Origin: CAZKUN01 sp964555935
Lineage (GTDB): Bacteria; Armatimonadota; Zipacnadia; Zipacnadales; VGFC01
Length of the DNA stretch: 6,985 nucleotides
Direction: 5' to 3'
NCBI GenBank assembly: GCA_964555935.1
Contig: CAZKUN010000370.1
Location: 1 to 6,985, forward strand
Positions 1 to 6,101 of the stretch are shown here, piece by piece; within the stretch, counting starts at the first letter, position 1, and every line of letters begins with the position of its first letter. The notes under the pieces are model-generated. The model ran no database searches. It had not been told where the DNA came from and was given only the letters and a program-made list of their open reading frames with translations. The position numbers and the translations under genes were made by a program.

Positions 1-80
1 TCAGAACGCAATATCTCCATCAGGTAACCGCGATCATCCACGTGACGCGTCAAGGCGATCAACTTCACTCCTGAGATCAT
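1..80 (-). CDS. RmlC-like dTDP-4-dehydrorhamnose 3,5-epimerase family protein, N-terminal fragment
   Basis: Reading the minus strand from an ATG at 80-78 gives 26 codons open to the left edge. The peptide starts MISGVKLIALTRHVDDRG and continues with YLMEILRS. The pattern (I-x-GV-x-hydrophobic, then D-[DE]-RG-[FY]-L-M-E-[IM]-L-R) is the usual start of RfbC/RmlC-type cupin epimerases and their relatives, which epimerise C3/C5 of nucleotide-linked 4-keto sugars in the cytoplasm. A GGGAGG ribosome binding site lies 10 bases before the ATG, which fixes the start. Only the first strand region is present; the catalytic His and Tyr and the cupin barrel lie outside the window, so the substrate cannot be told. 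It diverges from the sugar kinase at 170, consistent with a nucleotide-sugar neighbourhood. Some relatives with this N-terminus are only called sugar epimerases or polysaccharide-biosynthesis proteins. Confidence 0.72.
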   Translation of the reverse strand, partial: MISGVKLIALTRHVDDRGYLMEILRS

Positions 81-169
81 CGAGGTAATGCCTCCCGGGC
101 GGGATCGGCGCAACAGGACGCAATTCTACGGAAACTTGAGCTTGTCCTCTTGAACGCTTCGGCAGAGGG
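81..169. promoter_or_regulatory. Divergent intergenic region between epimerase and kinase genes
   Basis: This 89-bp gap separates two genes that point away from each other, so promoters for both are expected in or near it. I see no clear -35/-10 pair or operator palindrome; only the GGGAGG site (minus) and a GAGGG directly touching the kinase ATG (plus) are recognisable. The call rests on gene orientation. Confidence 0.3.
91..96 (-). promoter_or_regulatory. Shine-Dalgarno site of the RmlC-like gene
   Basis: The plus strand reads CCTCCC, so the minus strand carries GGGAGG, 10 bases upstream of the ATG at 80-78. It is a near-perfect match to the anti-Shine-Dalgarno sequence and is the main support for the very short 5' fragment being a real gene start. 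Confidence 0.65.
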
Positions 170-1282
170 ATGCGGCCTCAGCACAAGGAACACGGTCCGC
201 ACGCAGTCATTACAGTTGGATACGAGCGTGGACCGTTGATTATCCAGACCAAAGGCTACTCGCGCGTGGCGTTGCTTGGCAACCCATCCGACGGCTTCGA
301 GGGCAAGACCATTGGGTGCCTGATCCGCAATTTCAGCGCCACGGTGGATGCGTGGGAAAGCCCGGAGCTGAGGATCTACCCTAACCCCGAGCACGATCCC
401 ACCCAGTTCGAATCCCTCACCAGCCTGCGGGATACGGCGTCGGTCCAGGGCTACTACGGTGGCATGCGGTTGATCCTCGCTGCCAGCAAGCGCTTCGCCG
501 ATATGTGCGTCGACCGCGGGATCCACATACCGGCGCGGAATTTCACGATTCGCTACGATACCGATATCCCACGCCAGGTGGGATTGGCCGGCTCAAGCGC
601 CATCATCACCGCAGCGTTCCAGACGCTCATGCAGATGTACAACGTCCCGCCGGGCGCGATCCCGATGGCGGAATTGCCGAATCTGATTCTGCAGGTCGAG
701 ACCGAAGAACTCGACATCCAGGCGGGCCTGCAGGACCGGGTGATCTGCGTCTACGGCGGTCTGGTCTACATGGACTTCTCGGCGGAGTTACTGGCGGAGA
801 AGGGTCACGGCGACTACGTGCGGCTGGACCCGGATCTGTTGCCGCCATTGTTCATCGCCTGGGGCAGCCCGGCGGGCGAATCGGGCAAGGCGCACTCTCC
901 GATTCGGACGCTGTGGGAGCACGGCGACGAGACGGCCCGGGCAGCGATGACGCAGTTCGCGGAGCATGCGGCGGAGGGCTGGGAAGTGCTGCGCGAGAGA
1001 GATCGAGTGCGACTTGGCGAGTTGATGAACTCGAGCTTCGATCTGCGCCTGAGCCTATACGGGCCGGAGGTGCTCGGCCGGCAGACGATGCGCCTGGTGG
1101 AGATCGCCAGAGCTCATGGGTGCCCCGCGAAGCTGCCGGGATCCGGAGGGGCGATAGTTGGGCTCATGCCTGACAGCGACGACGAATGGCGGACCCTCGT
1201 CAACGCCTACACCAACGAAGGCTTCGCCATTCAGGAAGCCAGCATCGACCACCCCGACAACATCCGAGGCGCCAACTCATAG
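170..1282 (+). CDS. GHMP-family sugar kinase, glucuronokinase-like
   Basis: This 370-residue protein is close to the length of plant glucuronokinase (about 360) and follows its sequence pattern throughout. The N-terminal substrate/fold motif VALLGNPSDGFEGKT is at 33-47, and YYGGMRL at 95-101. The ATP-binding GHMP motif PRQVGLAGSSAIITA is at 134-148. AGLQDR at 185-190 supplies the likely catalytic Asp189, followed by VYGGLVYMDFS at 194-204. ELMNSSFDLR is at 284-293, and the third GHMP motif LPGSGGAIVG at 322-331. By homology it phosphorylates a sugar acid such as D-glucuronate at C1 with ATP, feeding UDP-glucuronate formation; related bacterial proteins may use other sugars. It looks soluble and cytoplasmic. 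An in-frame TGA at 137-139 limits the start. The ATG at 170 is the first candidate, though its GAGGG touches the ATG with no spacer, so initiation could be weak or slightly downstream. It ends 9 bp from the convergent hydrolase. Confidence 0.88.
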   Translation: MRPQHKEHGPHAVITVGYERGPLIIQTKGYSRVALLGNPSDGFEGKTIGCLIRNFSATVDAWESPELRIYPNPEHDPTQFESLTSLRDTASVQGYYGGMRLILAASKRFADMCVDRGIHIPARNFTIRYDTDIPRQVGLAGSSAIITAAFQTLMQMYNVPPGAIPMAELPNLILQVETEELDIQAGLQDRVICVYGGLVYMDFSAELLAEKGHGDYVRLDPDLLPPLFIAWGSPAGESGKAHSPIRTLWEHGDETARAAMTQFAEHAAEGWEVLRERDRVRLGELMNSSFDLRLSLYGPEVLGRQTMRLVEIARAHGCPAKLPGSGGAIVGLMPDSDDEWRTLVNAYTNEGFAIQEASIDHPDNIRGANS

Positions 1283-1291
1283 CGCAGTTAC

Positions 1292-4177
1292 CTACTGAGC
1301 CAGCCACTTCACCGACAGCAGCAGCAGATCGCGCTCGCCTCCCTCGGGCGCGACTTCGACGTCTCCCGTGGCAAGACCCGTCACCATTCCGTTGAGCACG
1401 ACCTTGCCCGCGCCCGCTTCGCCGCCGACGGTGACCGCCCCGCCTCCGGGGTCGGTGGCTCCGACGATCGTGCCGGGCGCGGCCTCGATCAGGATGTGGT
1501 CGTAGTAGGAATGCTCGAACCTGTCTCCCGTGAAGAGCGTCACGTCGCGGCCCTCACCAACGGCCACGCCCTTCCCGACCTCGGGGAATAGCACAGGATG
1601 AATGCGATAGCCAACGGCATCGTGCATGCACATTACCCGGCCTCCGCCGCGCACCCACTCGACCAGCGCGTCTTGGGACTCCTTGCTGAAGCCACTGGCG
1701 GGGTTGCGAAACTGCGCCAGGACGACGACGTCGCATGCAGCCAGGAACTCCGACGTGAGCTTGTTCAGCGGGAGGGCCTGAAGGTCAGGGTCGGCGTCGA
1801 GCGCGACGGAGACGCCGACCTTGACGCCCTCGCCCTCGAAGACCGGCGGCTCGTTGGCGGCGCGGATCTCCTCGACTTCGGCCGCGGACAGCCCACCGAG
1901 GCGCGGGCCGCGGTGAACGAAGGGCGCGGACGTACCGTCCTCGTAACGCATGGTCCCGTAGAGCGATACGCGAGACCGGCCCTCGGGGATCGTCACGTTG
2001 ACGAACCGCGTGAGGGCGTCCTTGGTGGACATCTTGCCGAGGGTCTCGAGCCTGTCGCCGGCTGCGGTCTCAAGCACCAGCGACGCCTGGGTCGATTCCA
2101 CATCGTAGGGCATCGTGCCCTGAGCGGTGAGCGAGACTTTCACTTGGATATCTTCGCCCGCGGCCCACGTGTAAGACTGGTGCTCGTACTTGCCATCAGG
2201 CACGGCGATCTCACAGACGGGCGCGTGGTGAGGCGAGTAGGTCTGTTTCTTCGTCTGGCCCTTGCCGAGTTCAGTGATGAACTCATCCGTGAGCCCGGCT
2301 TCATACGAGAAGAGGACAAAACCATCGGCGCCGAGATCGCGGGATGCCTGGATCTGGTCGACGAGCGTGGCGATGGTTTCGTGACGCCACGCGCCAAGGC
2401 CGATGTAGAGCGGCTTCTGCCCCGCGACGGCCTCGACTTGCATGCGCGTGAGGCGCTCCAGGTAGTCAGTATTCTGCGTGTAGTCCATCGGGCAAACGAA
2501 GTCGAGCCAACCGTTGTCGACCCAGAGCTTGGCGTCCTGTCCGATCGACAGGCGCGACGCCGCCCATTCGCCGAACACGGCGGCGGATATCTTCGTGCCT
2601 GGACGGCTCTCCCGCACTCGCTCGGAGACCGTCTTCACGACCTCGTTGATCTGCTCCCGGCGGTACTGGAGCCACTTGTCACGCAGCCCCTCGGGACCGC
2701 CGTCCATGACGTCGAGCGGCCACTCGTTGATCGTTACGCCGGTCTGAGCTTCGAAGCTCTCGCGGCAGAAGTCGCAGTAGCAGTAGCTCGAATTGTGGTA
2801 GCGGATGTAGTCGAAATGGATGCCGTCCACGTCGTAGTTCTCGGCGATCTCAAGCATCGTGTCGACTTCGTGCTGCTTGTTTTCGGGCCGAGATGCGCAG
2901 AGCCACCCGCCGGGCGTCCCGTCCTTTGACGCGGCGTTGATGCCGAGGCGCTTCATCTCATCGATGCGCTCATCATTGCCGCCGGCGTTCCAATTCACCC
3001 GCCAGACGTGCAGTTCGATGCCGTTCTCGCGACAAGCCTCCAGCACGCGCAGAATCTGATCACCCTCTTCGGCCGCCCGCGGGTGCTCGCGCAGGTACTC
3101 CGAGGGGTAGTACGAGATGGCGGCGTTGCACATGTTGACGATGACGGCGTTGAACCCGGCCTTCCGAAGGTGTCTGCAGGCGACGTCCCAGTCCTTCACG
3201 TTGAACGGGCTGTGAATCCAGACCGCGCGCATCTCGCCCGGGCGAGACGGATAGAGCTTCGCGTAGGCCGACCCCAACGTGCCGGGGATCGTGGCGAGGG
3301 TGTCGAGGGCCTCGGGCCACTGCCCGTCGTCGGCGAGCGCGTGGGCGTCATCGCGGATCATGTCGGCTCGGGCTAGCGCAGCCATATTCGCACGAACGCC
3401 GGGCGAGTCGTCCATGCGGCCGAGGGCGGCCCACATCTCGACGGACGAGGAGTAGCGGCCAAACTGCTCGGACTTGCCCAGGGCTCGATCGACCGCCGCC
3501 TCCCAGGCGTCGGGGTACCAGTGTCCTATCACGGCCATGAGGAAGCTTGCGGCCTCCGGCCCTCCGTTGAGGAGCACGTGGTTCATGGCGGCGCCGGAGT
3601 CGCTGAGCGACACGGCCGGAATCTCGGTGTCCTCGCCGTCCTCGCTGACCCACGTGCCGATGATGCGGGCGCCATCTTCCGTCGGCGCGAACCCACCGAT
3701 GTTCCACGACCCCTGTTTCATGCTGTCGGGCAGGCCAAGCACGTCAGGGGCATCGAAGCCGACGGTGGCGAAGGTGAAGCGCGCGTCGTCGCCAGTCTGG
3801 TAACCGGCCGTCTCGATCCCGATCCGCGCCGCGAGCTTGGCGGGCAAGGCATAGAAGATGATGATCTTGCCGCCCGCATCCATGAACCGCTCGACCGCCG
3901 CGACCTCGCCCTCCGGGAGCGTCCCGTTGTGAGGGAAGATCGCGACACGCTTTCCGTCGAGAGCGTTCTCGTTCTCCACGGCTGAATCGGACGACATCTC
4001 CCATTCTACGCCAGCCATGTCGAGGGCGTCCGTCACGTTCTTGGTGTAGCGCTGCATCCCAGCGCCCTCGCCAGGCTGGCGGGCGGCGAGGTAGTCGCCC
4101 TCGACGACCACTACGTCGGCAGGCCAGGCGGCTGGCGCTACTATGATGCAGAGCGGGAGAAGCGTAAGGCGATTCAT
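1292..4177 (-). CDS. Putative secreted GHL10-type glycoside hydrolase with GATase/ThuA-like flanking domains
   Basis: This is a 961-residue protein. Residues 1-20 form a signal peptide (hydrophobic LLPLCIIVAPAAWPA, likely cut after A20), so it is probably exported. Residues 21-215 look like a class-I glutamine-amidotransferase-like alpha/beta fold (hydrophobic strand RVAIFPHNG, then a helix and GGKIIIFYA at 102-110). Residues 315-640 are a TIM barrel of the hypothetical glycosyl hydrolase family 10 (YngK/DUF187-like) type: MRAVWIHSP at 316-324, DGIHFDYIRY at 451-460 with candidate acid Asp456, and CPMDYTQN at 562-569. Residues 650-755 look like a beta-sandwich. Residues 785-961 form a second GATase/ThuA-like fold (DVVVLAQF, GGGRVMCMHDA, GKVVLNGMVTG). 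It probably acts on extracellular polysaccharide, but the substrate is unknown and activity is unproven for this family. AAGGGAG, 6 bases before the ATG, supports the start. The long antisense frame inside it is a shadow. Confidence 0.88.
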   Translation of the reverse strand: MNRLTLLPLCIIVAPAAWPADVVVVEGDYLAARQPGEGAGMQRYTKNVTDALDMAGVEWEMSSDSAVENENALDGKRVAIFPHNGTLPEGEVAAVERFMDAGGKIIIFYALPAKLAARIGIETAGYQTGDDARFTFATVGFDAPDVLGLPDSMKQGSWNIGGFAPTEDGARIIGTWVSEDGEDTEIPAVSLSDSGAAMNHVLLNGGPEAASFLMAVIGHWYPDAWEAAVDRALGKSEQFGRYSSSVEMWAALGRMDDSPGVRANMAALARADMIRDDAHALADDGQWPEALDTLATIPGTLGSAYAKLYPSRPGEMRAVWIHSPFNVKDWDVACRHLRKAGFNAVIVNMCNAAISYYPSEYLREHPRAAEEGDQILRVLEACRENGIELHVWRVNWNAGGNDERIDEMKRLGINAASKDGTPGGWLCASRPENKQHEVDTMLEIAENYDVDGIHFDYIRYHNSSYCYCDFCRESFEAQTGVTINEWPLDVMDGGPEGLRDKWLQYRREQINEVVKTVSERVRESRPGTKISAAVFGEWAASRLSIGQDAKLWVDNGWLDFVCPMDYTQNTDYLERLTRMQVEAVAGQKPLYIGLGAWRHETIATLVDQIQASRDLGADGFVLFSYEAGLTDEFITELGKGQTKKQTYSPHHAPVCEIAVPDGKYEHQSYTWAAGEDIQVKVSLTAQGTMPYDVESTQASLVLETAAGDRLETLGKMSTKDALTRFVNVTIPEGRSRVSLYGTMRYEDGTSAPFVHRGPRLGGLSAAEVEEIRAANEPPVFEGEGVKVGVSVALDADPDLQALPLNKLTSEFLAACDVVVLAQFRNPASGFSKESQDALVEWVRGGGRVMCMHDAVGYRIHPVLFPEVGKGVAVGEGRDVTLFTGDRFEHSYYDHILIEAAPGTIVGATDPGGGAVTVGGEAGAGKVVLNGMVTGLATGDVEVAPEGGERDLLLLSVKWLAQ

Positions 4178-4183
4178 GGACGG

Positions 4184-4190
4184 CTCCCTT
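4184..4190 (-). promoter_or_regulatory. Shine-Dalgarno site of the hydrolase gene
   Basis: The minus strand reads AAGGGAG, 6 bases upstream of the ATG at 4177-4175. Position and strength favour this ATG and place the signal peptide exactly at the N-terminus. Confidence 0.6.
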
Positions 4191-4342
4191 CGGATGGCGT
4201 GTGGCGGAGGTGCTTCTCTGCGAGGGTCGGTTGGTCCTGCGGAGAGGGCCGACGACGGTGAGTGTTAGAGAGGAGGAGATGGGCGCCGCGCGCGAGAATG
4301 ACTGATCCGTTGCAACGCCGGTCGCGATGTGGACACCGAAAC

Positions 4343-4347
4343 GAGGG
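4343..4347 (+). promoter_or_regulatory. Shine-Dalgarno site deciding the start of the DUF4870-like gene
   Basis: GAGGG lies 8 bases before the ATG at 4356. The competing upstream GTG at 4329, in the same frame, has no such site in front of it, so the ATG is preferred and the product is nine residues shorter than the longest frame. Confidence 0.5.
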
Positions 4348-4355
4348 TGAATGAC

Positions 4356-4721
4356 ATGACAGAAGACGGTAGCCCCGAGACCACTCCCGAGCCCCAGCCA
4401 ACGCCAGAGCCGGAGCCGACAGCTGACGCCCCGCCCGCCGCGCCGGATCCAAGCGCGACGCCAGTGGCGCCAACACCTGGCGCAGACGATCCTGCCCAGG
4501 AGAACCCCACCATGGCGGCGCTGGCGTACATTTTCTGCCCGCTGGTCGGGATCATCATGCTTGTTACGGAGATGAAGAAGAGCCGCTACATGCGGTTCCA
4601 CGCGTTCCACTCGATATTCCTGAGCATTGTCCTGGCCATGAAGGCCTACAACAAGCAGGAGATGCTCCTGCCGGTGATTGGCCAGATGGCTGCCGACCAA
4701 GCCGACAAGATGAGCGTGTAG
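4356..4721 (+). CDS. Small DUF4870/Tic20-like membrane protein with Pro/Glu-rich N-terminus
   Basis: The product is 121 residues from the ATG at 4356 (130 if the in-frame GTG at 4329 is used). Residues 1-50 are low-complexity and acidic, with repeated Pro-Glu-Pro-Thr units, and are probably disordered. Residues 53-71 (ALAYIFCPLVGIIMLV) form one membrane helix. It is followed by a basic loop, MKKSRYMRFHAFHS at 73-86, and a second, short hydrophobic stretch (IFLSIVLAM, 87-95). An AYIF-PL-GI helix followed by RFHAxxS is the hallmark of DUF4870/Tic20-like membrane proteins of unknown function. Family members usually carry further helices, but here the protein ends in a polar tail of about 25 residues with no sign of frameshift in codon use. 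It is followed by a GC hairpin and then the deacylase gene on the same strand; no functional link is evident. Confidence 0.72.
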   Translation: MTEDGSPETTPEPQPTPEPEPTADAPPAAPDPSATPVAPTPGADDPAQENPTMAALAYIFCPLVGIIMLVTEMKKSRYMRFHAFHSIFLSIVLAMKAYNKQEMLLPVIGQMAADQADKMSV

Positions 4722-4749
4722 ACGGGTCGAAGTTTCGACTTGAGACGAT

Positions 4750-4776
4750 CGGCCCCGGCGAGAACCGCCGGGGCCG
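4750..4776 (+). terminator. Perfect GC-rich hairpin, terminator-like
   Basis: The arms CGGCCCCGGCG (4750-4760) and CGCCGGGGCCG (4766-4776) are perfect 11-bp reverse complements around the 5-base loop AGAAC. The hairpin starts 28 bases after the stop of the DUF4870-like gene. The following sequence (ACGCATCGCTTTGG) lacks a proper T-run, so it is an atypical intrinsic terminator, a transcript-end stabiliser, or an element in the leader of the next gene, whose ATG is 30 bases away. Confidence 0.55.
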
Positions 4777-4806
4777 ACGCATCGCTTTGGGCGAGCAGGG
4801 ATTTGA

Positions 4807-5805
4807 ATGCTGCCACCGATTCTGACGGACATAGAACCAGGCAAGACCGACCGCAAGGTCGTTACGATCGAGGACCCCGAATCGGGGCAACCCATATCGA
4901 TCCCCGTCGTGGTCGCCCGAGGAGTCGATGATGGACCCACGCTCTGCCTGTTGGCGGCCCAACACGGCACGGAGATCAACGGGTCGGCGGCGATCCACTT
5001 GTTGCTTCAGCACCTCGACGCGAGCACCCTCGCCGGTTCCGTCATCGCGATCCCCGTCGCCAACCCGCCCGCCACGCGCACGCGCCAGCAGGCGTTCCCG
5101 ACCGACGCGGGGTGGGGGCATGACTGCCCGCATAACATGAACCACGCCTGGCCCGGCGACGCGGAGGGGACACTGACCGAACGCATGACGGCCGTGCTGT
5201 GGGACCAGTGCATCGAGGCATCCCATGCGGTGATCGATTTCCACGCGCACGCGATCCAATACGGAGCAAAGACGACGACGCGCGCGACGTCAGACGCGAG
5301 CCTCGCGGTGGCGAAGGCGCTCGGCGTGGCGCACATCCTGACGCCTCGAGAGACGTCTGACCCCGCGCTCTATGACGTGGCGGCAAAACAAGGCAAGGCG
5401 GCGCTCGAGGTCCAGCTTCCGCCACGCGGAACGATCTGGCCCGCAAGCGTCAGGGTCGCGCTGTCGGGCCTGCGCAACGCCATGGCTCACCTGCTGATGA
5501 TCGATCGCGAGGAACGCCCGACGGAGACAGCCGTTGTGGTGCCTGAATCCGAGACGAAGGACTGGAAGACGCCGACCGACGGTATGGTCATTGGTCACGT
5601 TGACCCGGGATCGATCGTTCAGGAAGGCGCGCTGATCGCGGAGGTCGTCAGCCTCCACACAGCCGAAGCCGCGTCCGAGGCTGTGGCGCCCTACCGTGGC
5701 GTCGCGACGATGATCGGCCGACCGGCGCGCGAACTCAACGCGCCCGACACCGATGTTGTCACCCAGGGCGAGGTCTACGCCCGGATCGTGCGCTGCGACC
5801 TCTAG
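4807..5805 (+). CDS. Succinylglutamate desuccinylase/aspartoacylase-family zinc hydrolase
   Basis: This 332-residue protein of the AstE/AspA branch of the M14 fold has the expected zinc site. HGTEING at 53-59 gives His53 and Glu56, and VIDFHAH at 142-148 gives His146. ALEVQ at 199-203 supplies a plausible catalytic Glu201. NPPATRTRQQAFP at 86-98 and NMNHAWPG at 110-117 correspond to the substrate-binding block usually written N-x-NR-x-[FW]-PG; here the Arg is replaced by His113. The C-terminal part (PTDGMVIGHVDPGSIVQEG at 256-274, then VAPYRGVA) is the beta-rich, lipoyl-like domain common in this family. Members cleave N-acyl amino acids or related amides in the cytoplasm; the substrate here is unknown and it should not be called AstE. 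GCAGGG sits 6 bases before the ATG. No ast-type arginine catabolism genes are nearby. The gene ends 54 bases before the assembly gap. Confidence 0.88.
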   Translation: MLPPILTDIEPGKTDRKVVTIEDPESGQPISIPVVVARGVDDGPTLCLLAAQHGTEINGSAAIHLLLQHLDASTLAGSVIAIPVANPPATRTRQQAFPTDAGWGHDCPHNMNHAWPGDAEGTLTERMTAVLWDQCIEASHAVIDFHAHAIQYGAKTTTRATSDASLAVAKALGVAHILTPRETSDPALYDVAAKQGKAALEVQLPPRGTIWPASVRVALSGLRNAMAHLLMIDREERPTETAVVVPESETKDWKTPTDGMVIGHVDPGSIVQEGALIAEVVSLHTAEAASEAVAPYRGVATMIGRPARELNAPDTDVVTQGEVYARIVRCDL

Positions 5806-5839
5806 AGCGCTCCCCCGACGCACAGTGGCAGCGGGCCCA

Positions 5840-5859
5840 CCCCCCCCCCCGCCCCCCCC
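5840..5859. repeat. Poly-C tract at contig end
   Basis: Eleven Cs (5840-5850), one G, then eight Cs (5852-5859) run straight into the Ns. A homopolymer like this directly at a gap is typical of a sequencing or assembly failure and its length should not be trusted. Confidence 0.75.
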
Positions 5860-5869
5860 NNNNNNNNNN
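5860..5869. other. Assembly gap (ten Ns)
   Basis: Ten unknown bases mark a scaffold join. The true length and content are unknown, and genes could be missing between the deacylase and the small membrane protein. Any frame crossing this point is artificial. No terminator for the deacylase gene is visible before the gap, so it may lie in the missing sequence. Confidence 0.95.
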
Positions 5870-5901
5870 TGCGGAGGCCAAGGCAGGATGGACGCAGCCG
5901 C

Positions 5902-6099
5902 TCACGCGATGCATGCGATCGTGAGGGCTGAGGCCGCGACGCCGATCCAACCGGTCACCTTCGTGCCCTTCCGGATCATCACCACCCCAGCAACCCCACA
6001 CGCCATACAGCAGCACCCCCAGACCAGCAGCACGTAGGGGAAGGCGCTCGTCAACACGCCCGTGCAGTACTCAACGAAGGCCCAGCCGGTCAACTGCAC
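5902..6099 (-). CDS. Possible small two-helix membrane protein
   Basis: A GTG at 6099-6097 opens 65 codons ending in TGA at 5904-5902. The product has a short N-terminus (QLTGWAFVEYCTG) and one hydrophobic segment at about 18-42 (FPYVLLVWGCCCMACGVAG and on). A basic turn, RKGTKVTGW, follows at 43-51, then a second hydrophobic segment to the C-terminus (IGVAASALTIACIA). Two helices joined by a positive loop look protein-like and unlike a random frame, but I recognise no family. A TAG codon lies immediately upstream of the GTG, no Shine-Dalgarno site precedes it, and it begins right after the hairpin that ends the cytochrome transcript. It would therefore need its own promoter or a later start. 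The run of three Cys (31-33) plus Cys36 is unusual. It could be spurious. Confidence 0.42.
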   Translation of the reverse strand: MQLTGWAFVEYCTGVLTSAFPYVLLVWGCCCMACGVAGVVMIRKGTKVTGWIGVAASALTIACIA

Positions 6100-6101
6100 C
6101 T

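Larger units (their letters stand above)
4178..4355. promoter_or_regulatory. Divergent intergenic region between hydrolase and DUF4870-like genes
   Basis: These 178 bp separate two divergently transcribed genes and must hold or border promoters for both. No convincing sigma-70 -35/-10 pair, riboswitch or operator repeat could be read by eye. The recognisable elements are the Shine-Dalgarno sites at either end and a purine-rich AGAGGAGGAG run at 4269-4278 just before an 8-codon open frame. Confidence 0.3.

Noticed and set aside
505..1173. 222-codon plus-strand frame inside the kinase gene
   Set aside because: The kinase frame carries all GHMP motifs; this one gives a low-complexity Arg/Gly/Ala-rich product.
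1598..2929. 443-codon open frame on the plus strand inside the hydrolase gene
   Set aside because: It is antisense to the clear GHL10 reading frame, its product is rich in Arg, Val, Asp and Gly with no recognisable domain, and such frames arise readily opposite GC-rich codons.
4279..4305. Eight-codon leader frame (MGAAREND) behind a purine-rich AGGAGG run
   Set aside because: The Shine-Dalgarno-like run is only two bases from the ATG, the peptide has no attenuator-type residues, and no paired hairpins follow; chance is the simpler explanation.
4385..4420. Pro-Glu-Pro-Thr repeats as a possible tandem DNA repeat
   Set aside because: The codons vary between units, so it is a low-complexity peptide, not a DNA-level repeat or CRISPR-like array.
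4791..4815. GGGATTTGAA-like string resembling a tRNA T-loop
   Set aside because: No acceptor, D or anticodon arms can be formed around it, and it coincides with the deacylase ribosome binding site and start codon.
3744..4979. 411-codon minus-strand frame across the hydrolase start and the DUF4870-like gene
   Set aside because: It overlaps two or three better supported genes in other frames and yields an Arg/Ser/Pro-rich product of shadow type.
5753..6037. Plus-strand frame crossing the Ns
   Set aside because: It only exists by reading through the assembly gap and poly-C tract, so it is artificial.
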